DNA of 19,591 nucleotides from Streptomyces griseoluteus (GTDB lineage: Bacteria > Actinomycetota > Actinomycetes > Streptomycetales > Streptomycetaceae), in the NCBI GenBank assembly GCA_000717735.1, contig JOBE01000096.1, forward strand, positions 1-19,591. The letters run 5' to 3'. The notes beneath the pieces are model-generated. The model was not told the origin of the DNA and made no database searches. It saw only the letters and a program-made list of their open reading frames with translations. Position numbers and translations under genes: made by a program. Of this stretch, positions 14,390 to 19,591 are shown in pieces. How positions within the stretch are numbered: position 1 is the stretch's first letter; each line of letters starts with the position of its first letter.

Positions 14390-15202
14390 TCAGTCCCACC
14401 AGAAGTCCCAGTTGTGGACGCCGGTGAGTCGTTCGGCGTACGCGGCCAGGGTGCAGGGTCGGCGGCCTTGCCAGATGTTGTCTGGGCAGAAGGCGAAGTG
14501 CTCGGCGGCGACGAGGAGAGCGTCTTCCTGGTTCATCGGTGGAGCGGCGACGCTGAGGTGCAGGGTGGAGAATCCGACCGCGACGACACGAGTTCCGAAG
14601 CGGTGCTCCCAATCGGCGATGACCGCGGAGAACTTTGCGGTGTCGTTGTCGTAGTTGCAGGGGCCGGCCCAGCCTGCGGCTGTAAGGGCCTCGGCGCCGG
14701 ACGCGGCGATGACCATTCCCAGTCGGGACTCGGGATGGTCGGAGAGGAAGGCTTGCGCGTACTCGGCAGCGAGTCGGTCCGCGTTGGTTGCGGTCGGTCG
14801 GCTGGGAGCGAGGCCGGGCCAGGTCTGGCCGAAGGGGGCGGTGATGGCGAGGCGTTCTTCGGCGAAGAGCCTGTCGTCGTCTTCCTCGATGGCAGTGTAG
14901 GCCGCCCACCACTGCGCGAGGAGGTCTGCGGGGTCATGGCTCGCCGGGGATGACATCTGCTCGGGGAAGACCTCACCCGATCCCCAGGGGCGGAAGTCGT
15001 TGCCGTCTGAATCCTGGGAGTCGAGGAGTAGTGGCCAGAGGCCGGAGGTTGTGTGCTCGGCCTGGATCTGTGCCCACAGTTCGGCCGTTGCTGGCCGATC
15101 GCTGAGCCAGAGGGGCTGCATATCTCCATCGCCCTCGTCGGATGTGATCATTCGGCCGGGCGGGAGCGGGGTCTTGAGGGTCGTTCGGGGCTCGGGGTGC
15201 AC
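14390..15202 (-). CDS. DUF4253 domain protein
   Basis: 270 aa from GTG 15202. The C-terminal half has the DUF4253 pattern: SRLGMVIAASGAEALTAAGWAGPCNYDNDTAKFSAVIADWEHRFGTRVVAVGFSTLHLSVAAPP, AEHFAFCPDNIWQG, and the final TLAAYAERLTGVHNWDFWWD, which is the strongest signature (LT-x-x-x-x-W-x-FWWD). The N-terminal half (ELWAQIQAEHTTSGLWPLLL and a variable acidic linker) is also usual for the family. The function is unknown; no membrane segment or signal peptide is visible. An internal ATG (about 15148) is an alternative start. It is the first gene of the minus-strand run and diverges from the transposition operon at 15363, with a 160-base gap that contains the putative transposon end. Confidence 0.88.
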   Translation of the reverse strand: MHPEPRTTLKTPLPPGRMITSDEGDGDMQPLWLSDRPATAELWAQIQAEHTTSGLWPLLLDSQDSDGNDFRPWGSGEVFPEQMSSPASHDPADLLAQWWAAYTAIEEDDDRLFAEERLAITAPFGQTWPGLAPSRPTATNADRLAAEYAQAFLSDHPESRLGMVIAASGAEALTAAGWAGPCNYDNDTAKFSAVIADWEHRFGTRVVAVGFSTLHLSVAAPPMNQEDALLVAAEHFAFCPDNIWQGRRPCTLAAYAERLTGVHNWDFWWD

Positions 15203-15301
15203 GTGGGGATGCTAGCGGTGCAAGATTTCCGGCTTGCCCGGTGAGTGCGGATGGCAATCCGGATGCCGTCGCTTCCCTCGTTCGTGTTGGTCTGGTCGGC
15301 G

Positions 15302-15340
15302 TGTCGGGATGGACAGCCTCATGTTTGGACAGCCGCCTGG
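15302..15340 (+). repeat. Candidate left end of the Mu/Tn7-like transposon
   Basis: The sequence opens TGTCGGGATGGACAGCC and then repeats TGGACAGCC 16 bases later (15310-15318 and 15326-15334). A TGTC terminus followed by short direct repeats is how DDE transposases of the Tn7/Tn5053/Mu class mark their ends. It lies 23-61 bases before the transposase start and just outside the DUF4253 gene, where an element boundary is expected. The exact terminus is inferred. Confidence 0.5.
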
Positions 15341-15362
15341 AGGTTGCGTCTGGGGGTGAAGG

Positions 15363-17015
15363 GTGTCCGAGCAGGGTCTGACCGGCGAGGAACCGCCGCG
15401 GTGGCCGGGTGCGGGGCGTGAGGGTGCGATGGCACGGCTCGTGGCCCTGGACGGCCGGGGTGAGTTGACGACAGCGCATGCGCGTCTGGTCGCCGGGGCT
15501 CTGGGGGTGTCGCTTCGGACGGTGTGGAACTGGGTGGCGGTGGCCCGGTGTGAGGGCCGCCTGGCGGCGCGGGCGCCCGCGCGGGCCGGTGTGAGCGCGG
15601 ACGTCCGCGAGCGTCTGGCGGTGTGGGGCGGGAACGTCGCCGCAGTCCACCGTGAGCTGGTCGCCGAGGCAACGAAGGCTGGTGGCGCGGACTCAGTTCC
15701 TTCTCTTCGTACCCTGCAGCGCGCTGTACGGCGGGATTTGTCGGTGGGGGCGCGGGCGGGGTTGAAGGGTGGTGAGGGGGCCCGGCGTCGGTTTGACGTG
15801 TATGGCAAGCGCCCCTCGACGTATCGGAATGCGTGTTGGGAGGGTGATCACAAGCGGATCCCGGTCCGTGTGGATCTCGAAGGTTCTGCGGTGTGTCCGT
15901 GGGTGACGTGGTTCATCGATGTCGCGACGAAGGCGATCGTGGGAGTAGCGCTCACCCCGCATCAGCCGGCCCGGGACGCGGTGCTGGCCGCGTTGCGCAC
16001 GGGTATCAGCCGGGCAGAGCCCTACGGCCCCTTCGGTGGTCTGCCGGCCGTGGTGCGGGTGGACCGGGGCAAGGAGTTCTTGTGCCGGACGGTGGAGCGT
16101 GCTCTGGGTGCCTTCGCGGTCCCGGTCGATGATCTGCCGGCGTACAAGCCGTACCGCAAGGGCACCATCGAGGCCCTCAATGGTGCGGTGGAGGAGATGT
16201 TGTTGGTCTCGCTGCCGGGCTATACGCATCGTGCGCGCCTCGCGGAGGCCTACCACCCGGATGCGGTGGAGGAGCTGCTCTCGTACCCGGACTTCGTGAA
16301 GGTGCTGCTGGACTGGGTGGAGTGGTGGAACACCGAGCACCACCCAGCGGGTCTTGCGGACGGGTTGACGCCGTTGGCGGCGTGGGAGGCGGATCCGGCG
16401 CCGGTCGAGGACGTGGCACAGGAGAGGCTGTCGTTCTTCGCGCTGGAGGACGACGGACGCGTCCGGAAGATCACCACGAACGGGATCAGATGGCGGCGCC
16501 GGTTCTACATCGCGCCGTGGATGGTCGGCCATGTCGGTACCCGCATCCGGCTGCGGTATCTGCCGCATTATGACGGCCAGATCGAGGTCTTCTCGGCCGA
16601 GTACCCGGACCGTCATCTGGGGACCGCCCATCTGGCTGAGGAAGCGACGCTCGAGCAGCGCAGGGCACTCGCCTCGGTCAGGGACAAGAAGGCCCGTGCG
16701 TTGAAAGCGGATCTGAAGGCGGCGGAGAAGCTGCGCAAGACCCGCTACACCGCCACGACGACCGCTGCTGCGCCCCGTCCGCGGCGCACGGTGACTTCCT
16801 CTGAGGCCCAGGCGGAGATCGTCCGGTCCAGGGGCGTGGATCTGGCGGCGCGGGCGCTGCCGGACTTGATCCCTCCCCGTGAGCCTCCGGCTTCCTGGGC
16901 GCGTCCGGTTGTCCGTCCGCGCCTGCCGGCCGGCCCGCAGACGGACGCCGGGCAGGCAGGCGACGGCGGGCCGCCTGGAGGGGCTGATGTGTGTGACGAC
17001 AGCGGGGAGCGTTGA
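15363..17015 (+). CDS. Mu/TnsB-type DDE transposase
   Basis: 550 aa. N-terminal helix-turn-helix regions come first (LVAGALGVSLRTVWNWVAVARCEGRLAAR, residues ~42-70; SLRTLQRAVRRDLS, ~114-127). The RNase-H core follows: CWEGDHKRIPV with D162, VVRVDRGKEF with D234, YRKGTIEALNGAVEE with E270; the D-to-E spacing of 35 is classical. The Mu-type C-terminal beta-barrel follows (NGIRWRRRFYIAPWMVGHVGTRIRLRYLPHYDGQIEVF, ~375-420), then a basic tail with Lys-rich helix that could contact the ATPase. It would cleave and join transposon ends. The start GTG 15363 lacks a well-spaced site; ATG 15429, preceded by GTGAGGG, is a good alternative. It forms an operon with the next two genes. Confidence 0.93.
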   Translation: MSEQGLTGEEPPRWPGAGREGAMARLVALDGRGELTTAHARLVAGALGVSLRTVWNWVAVARCEGRLAARAPARAGVSADVRERLAVWGGNVAAVHRELVAEATKAGGADSVPSLRTLQRAVRRDLSVGARAGLKGGEGARRRFDVYGKRPSTYRNACWEGDHKRIPVRVDLEGSAVCPWVTWFIDVATKAIVGVALTPHQPARDAVLAALRTGISRAEPYGPFGGLPAVVRVDRGKEFLCRTVERALGAFAVPVDDLPAYKPYRKGTIEALNGAVEEMLLVSLPGYTHRARLAEAYHPDAVEELLSYPDFVKVLLDWVEWWNTEHHPAGLADGLTPLAAWEADPAPVEDVAQERLSFFALEDDGRVRKITTNGIRWRRRFYIAPWMVGHVGTRIRLRYLPHYDGQIEVFSAEYPDRHLGTAHLAEEATLEQRRALASVRDKKARALKADLKAAEKLRKTRYTATTTAAAPRPRRTVTSSEAQAEIVRSRGVDLAARALPDLIPPREPPASWARPVVRPRLPAGPQTDAGQAGDGGPPGGADVCDDSGER

Positions 17016-17018
17016 GCG

Positions 17019-17798
17019 ATGGTGACTGCTGAGCGACAGGGCCGGCTGCCCCGGGAGCGGGAGGACCACTTCATGCGCTTGCCGGGCGCGCAGGTGGTCT
17101 CCACGCGTGCCTTGCTCATGGTGCGGGAGAACATCCGTGCCGCGATCGAAGCCAGAGCCATGATCTGTATCTACGGGCAGGCGGGCCGGGGTAAGTCGCT
17201 GGCGGTGAACACCTCGCTGCGCGAGCTCGCGCCGAAGCTGACGCGCCGGATCCAGTTCCGGGCCCGCCCGTCGACCCGAGACCTGCGCCACGAGCTGTTC
17301 CACGCTCTCGGCCTGCAGGGCCGTCCGCCGACCCAGCCGATCGAGTTCGACCGCATGCTGCGCGGTGCCCTGGAGGAGACACACGTCCTGGTCTGTGACG
17401 AGGCGCAGTGGCTGTCGAAGATGTGCTTCGAGTACCTGCGCTACCTGTGGGATGACACCGGCTCGGACCTCACGATCATCTTCACTGGAGGGGACGGCTG
17501 TTTCGAGATGCTGCAGAGCGAGCCGATGCTGGAGTCCCGCGTGTACGCATGGCAGGAGATCGACCCCATGCCGCTGGACGAGGTCCTCACCGTCATCCCG
17601 GCGTTCCACCCCGTCTGGGCGGACGCGGACCCAGACCTGATCGCCATGTGCGACCAGGAAGCGGCTCACGGGAACTTCCGGGCCTGGGCGAAGATCACCC
17701 ATCACCTCACCGTCGGGATGAAGGAGTCCGGACGGACCCTGGACGAGGATCTGTTGCGGTGGTCCTACAGCAAGCTGAGCCACCGGCTGGTGGTCTGA
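17019..17798 (+). CDS. MuB/TnsC/TniB-type AAA+ ATPase of transposition
   Basis: 259 aa from ATG 17019, three bases after the transposase stop, with GGGGAG about 10 bases upstream. Walker A GQAGRGKS (53-60), Walker B VLVCDEAQ with D127/E128, sensor-1-like LTIIFTGGDG (~151-160) and a candidate arginine finger in MLESRVY (Arg174) mark an AAA+ ATPase. The short length and the start (HFMRLPGAQVVSTRALLMVRENIRAAIEARAMICIYGQAG) are those of MuB/TniB proteins, which bind target DNA and activate the transposase. All key residues appear present, so it should be active. Its job here would be to link the transposase to a target chosen by a further factor, plausibly the next gene product. Confidence 0.92.
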   Translation: MVTAERQGRLPREREDHFMRLPGAQVVSTRALLMVRENIRAAIEARAMICIYGQAGRGKSLAVNTSLRELAPKLTRRIQFRARPSTRDLRHELFHALGLQGRPPTQPIEFDRMLRGALEETHVLVCDEAQWLSKMCFEYLRYLWDDTGSDLTIIFTGGDGCFEMLQSEPMLESRVYAWQEIDPMPLDEVLTVIPAFHPVWADADPDLIAMCDQEAAHGNFRAWAKITHHLTVGMKESGRTLDEDLLRWSYSKLSHRLVV

Positions 17799-17799
17799 C

Positions 17800-19026
17800 G
17801 TGCTGGACTGCCCGAACCCTCCGCCCGTCACGGTGGTGCTGGACCCGTATGACGACGTGGTCCACACCCGAGCAGCCCTGGCATCCCATGCCCCGCAGCA
17901 CGGACGCCTCACTGTGCACCCCACCCCGGGAACCGACGCCGCCCTCGCGCTCGCCTACGACGTCCTCGCAGCCTTGGGCAAGCCCGTGCCCCTGGCCGGC
18001 TACCGCCCACTCGATGCGGGCCCGGCCTGGTTGATCGCGGCCGCCTGGATCCTGGCCACCCCTATCACCCACCTCACCCTGCTGCGCGCCCACCTGCTCA
18101 CCCCGCACCGCTTCAGAGACCTTCTGGCCTTGCGCAGGCGCACCGGGGTGCGCTTGATTCTTGTCTGCCACCACCGGGCCATGCGGGCGTTCCTGGAGCG
18201 CGAACTGCGGCAGGTGGAACACAGCATCGCCGAGGCCTCTGCCTTGCTGCCCGAGGCCGAACCGGCCTCCCTGGAGCGCCAGGCATCTCGGGCGGGTCGG
18301 CCGTTGGCGAACCGCTGGATCAGCCTGCCCGCGCTGACCACCCTCAAGGCCCTCGACGACGCAACCGGCCCTTGCCAGTGTGCCGCGCCGATGGCGGCGG
18401 ACCAGGACTTCTTTCCGCCGGTGATGCCGCGGGCCACCGAGACTGAGGTCGCGTGGCGGCTGCACCGTGCGACGGCGTACCCGTATCTGGCTGCTCAACT
18501 TGCCGTGGCCGCCTTCACCGCCGCTTCCACCACCCAGCTCAATACGGTGCACGTCCGCGATCTGGGCCCGGACGCCTCCACGGTCACGCTCCACGACCAC
18601 GGGCTGCGCAGAGGCTGCATGACCCACTCCGTTCCCCCCTGGGCCCGCCCTCTGCTGAGGGCATCAGCTTTCCTCTGGCGCCTTGGAAAGGGCACCAGCG
18701 GAGCACTCTTCAGCGATCCGCTGGGAAGCGAGCTACTACCGTCCCTGACGGCTTTTGCCGAGCACTGCAAGCTCCGGCCGCCCCAACCGCCGCGCCCCAA
18801 GCCACGTTGTGGCCGGCGCGGGAGGACCTCGAGCGTGAAGGAGCCGGAAAGGACCATCTGGCCCGTGTGCACCGCTCACCTCCGGCTCTCGGTGGTCGGA
18901 GGTGAACCCGATCTGATGCAGGGCTGCCCGTACCCACCTCCCCATACCCGGAAGACCATCGAACGACGGAAGAAGGGATGGCTGCCACCGGACTACGGAC
19001 TGCGCGAGCTTCGCCACCTGCGCTGA
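17800..19026 (+). CDS. Unassigned third protein of the transposition operon
   Basis: 408 aa from GTG 17800, one base after the ATPase stop, so almost certainly co-translated. It lies where Tn7/Tn5053 elements carry a target-selection gene, but the usual TniQ features (N-terminal Pro-rich ESLxSW motif, CxxC zinc ribbon) are not seen. Residues ~40-145 look alpha/beta (DAALALAYDVLAALGKPVPL, HLTLLRAHLLTPHRFRDLLALRRRTGVRLILVCHHR). Residues ~215-325 (AAQLAVAAFTAASTTQLNTVHVRDLGPDASTVTLHDHG, THSVPPWARPLLRASAFL, GALFSDPLGSELLP) recall the catalytic fold of tyrosine recombinases but lack the expected catalytic Arg-His-Arg-Tyr set. The C-terminus has scattered Cys/His (WPVCTAHLRL, GCPYPPPH). I infer a DNA-binding target or telomere factor; this is unproven. 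Confidence 0.85.
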   Translation: MLDCPNPPPVTVVLDPYDDVVHTRAALASHAPQHGRLTVHPTPGTDAALALAYDVLAALGKPVPLAGYRPLDAGPAWLIAAAWILATPITHLTLLRAHLLTPHRFRDLLALRRRTGVRLILVCHHRAMRAFLERELRQVEHSIAEASALLPEAEPASLERQASRAGRPLANRWISLPALTTLKALDDATGPCQCAAPMAADQDFFPPVMPRATETEVAWRLHRATAYPYLAAQLAVAAFTAASTTQLNTVHVRDLGPDASTVTLHDHGLRRGCMTHSVPPWARPLLRASAFLWRLGKGTSGALFSDPLGSELLPSLTAFAEHCKLRPPQPPRPKPRCGRRGRTSSVKEPERTIWPVCTAHLRLSVVGGEPDLMQGCPYPPPHTRKTIERRKKGWLPPDYGLRELRHLR

Positions 19027-19078
19027 GAACCAGTGAATCCGCAGCCCCAGCCTTTCGCCCCGCCTCCGGTCGGCACGC

Positions 19079-19098
19079 CTCCGGACAGTGCTCCGGGG
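19079..19098 (+). terminator. Weak stem-loop after the transposition operon
   Basis: CCGGA (19081-19085) pairs with TCCGG (19092-19096) around CAGTGC, extendable by one GC and one wobble pair. It lies ~55 bases after the third gene's stop and has no U-run, as is usual in Streptomyces. It is a modest terminator candidate. Confidence 0.3.
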
Positions 19099-19213
19099 GT
19101 GGCATTGGTTTCTGCCGTCTATACATGCTGCATCACTTTGATACAGGGGACGATGTGGACTGATTCCAGAGCTCAGTCACCTGCTTCTCGAACCACCCTC
19201 ACCCCAACCCCCG

Positions 19214-19240
19214 ATGTCCCCGGTGTCCAGCCGGGGACAT
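19214..19240. repeat. Perfect 10-bp inverted repeat between operon and telomere
   Basis: ATGTCCCCGG (19214-19223) and CCGGGGACAT (19231-19240) flank TGTCCAG. It could be a strong terminator for the operon. Alternatively it could be the right terminus of the transposon: read inward it begins TGTCCCC and contains CTGGACACC, similar to the TGGACAGCC repeats at 15310 and 15326. Confidence 0.7.
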
Positions 19241-19310
19241 AAGAACGGCGCGTGACACATACTCAGCAACGAGGCCAGGAGACCCAAAGCCCGCCCCTCA
19301 CAGCCAGCCA

Positions 19311-19591
19311 GGCCCGCGTCAGCGGGCCCCAAGGGACTGGAGGCGCAGCCGGAAGGACCGTTGAGGCGGGGGAGCGCAGCGGACCTGCCGGCCCGGGTTG
19401 AAGCGAAGCGGAAACCCGGGCATCGGGGCGAAGCCCCGCAGCCCTGGGAGCGCAGCGGACAGGGCGTCACCTCTAGTGCGCAGCACCGGAGGTGAGTGGG
19501 ACGCGCAGCGCTCCCACCAGCGCTCCCGCGGAGCGGGAGCGCAACCACCGCGCGCAGCGCGGTGGTTCGCTTGCCCATCGCGCAGCGATGG
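19311..19591. repeat. Streptomyces-type telomere palindromes
   Basis: A chain of hairpins reaches the last base: 19311-19328 (GGCCCGC stem); 19391-19421 (9-bp stem GCCCGGGTT); 19424-19438 (CGGGGC-GAA-GCCCCG); 19441-19465 (GCCCTG stem around GGAGCGCAGCGGA); 19467-19495 (TCACCTC stem enclosing GTGC-GCA-GCAC); 19496-19517 (GTGGGA stem); 19520-19542 (10-bp stem, GGA loop); 19543-19567 (11-bp stem, GCA loop); 19575-19591 (CCATCGC-GCA-GCGATGG). The order, the GCA-type loops and the GAAC/TTCGC spacer before the last hairpin follow the archetypal telomere of Streptomyces linear replicons, whose 3' overhang folds up and is capped by terminal protein. The very first archetypal palindrome (CCCGCGGAGCGGG) is missing, probably lost in assembly. 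Confidence 0.92.

Larger units (their letters stand above)
15302..19591 (+). mobile_element. Putative telomere-linked Mu/Tn7-like transposon
   Basis: Three tightly packed plus-strand genes (transposase, AAA+ ATPase, unassigned third protein; gaps of 3 and 1 bases) run toward the replicon end. On the left is a candidate transposase-binding end at 15302-15340. On the right, after a ~190-base gap and an inverted repeat at 19214-19240, the telomere palindromes follow with nothing between. Two readings remain open. One is a conventional element ending near 19239, where the reverse complement reads TGTCCCCGGCTGGACACC (compare TGTCGGGATGGACAGCC on the left), inserted next to the telomere. The other is an element in which the telomere is itself the outer end. 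Confidence 0.6.

Noticed and set aside
13619..14427. Plus-strand frames opposite the two hypothetical genes
   Set aside because: They are His/Arg/Pro-rich, have no ribosome binding sites, and the minus-strand products look far more like proteins.
15693..17924. 743-codon open frame on the minus strand
   Set aside because: It is antisense to the transposase and ATPase, whose catalytic motifs are clear. The translation is Arg/Gln/Pro/His-rich with no domain; long antisense frames are normal in GC-rich DNA.
17800..19026. Third operon protein as Tpg/Tap telomere protein or TniQ
   Set aside because: It does not show the terminal-protein or Tap helix-turn-helix patterns I know, nor the TniQ N-terminal motif and zinc ribbon; only position suggests a targeting role.
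19177..19578. 133-codon minus-strand frame in the terminal region
   Set aside because: It runs through the telomere hairpins; its repetitive sequence comes from the palindromes.
19311..19591. CRISPR array
   Set aside because: The hairpins differ in sequence and length and are directly adjoining; there are no constant repeats with variable spacers.
1..19591. tRNA or rRNA genes
   Set aside because: I saw no cloverleaf-type or conserved rRNA sequence on either strand.

Overview
The window looks like the end region of a linear Streptomyces replicon (chromosome arm or linear plasmid). The base composition is very GC-rich, the starts and ribosome binding sites are actinobacterial, and the families are typical of Streptomyces (a chaplin remnant, DUF6221, DUF6086-like, DUF4253, IS5/IS701/IS3 elements). 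The last ~280 bases, read inward from the right edge, are a chain of tight GC-rich palindromes with GCA/GGA/GAA loops, laid out like the archetypal Streptomyces telomere. The outermost palindrome starts exactly at the last base, so the window probably stops only about 15-20 nt short of the physical end.

Left part (1-9400): a scrap zone. A serine beta-lactamase/D-Ala-D-Ala carboxypeptidase gene is in two pieces (375-473 and 2586-2981). Between them lie an internally deleted IS5-type element (473-1092) and a divergent MarR regulator/alpha-beta hydrolase pair (1092-2508) with a palindromic operator between the two genes. A second IS5-type element (2985-4265) has perfect terminal repeats and a TA target duplication and carries a DUF6221 gene next to its transposase. 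Then come a conserved hypothetical gene, a C-terminally truncated IS701-like transposase, a DUF6086-like gene coupled to the remnant of an upstream gene, a DinB-fold protein, an IS3 OrfA scrap, a helical-repeat membrane protein, a conserved hypothetical gene broken by a one-base frameshift in a C tract, and the tail of a chaplin gene.

Middle (9408-15202): five genes, all on the minus strand and all apparently intact: DUF4253 protein, two unassigned proteins, a large DEAD/DEAH helicase with a helicase-associated C-terminal region that overlaps its upstream neighbour by GTGA, and a two-helix membrane protein. Helicases of this kind are frequent near Streptomyces telomeres.

Right part (15302-19591): a compact plus-strand operon pointing at the telomere: a Mu/TnsB-type DDE transposase (D162, D234, E270), a MuB/TnsC/TniB-type AAA+ ATPase, and a 408-residue third protein that I cannot assign and that has no TniQ signature. 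Candidate transposase sites (two TGGACAGCC repeats behind a TGTCG terminus) lie just upstream of the first gene. About 190 bases after the third gene comes a 10-bp perfect inverted repeat, then the telomere. The most interesting reading is a Tn7/Mu-like transposon that uses, or is anchored to, the telomere as its outer end. No tap or tpg telomere-maintenance gene is visible in the window.
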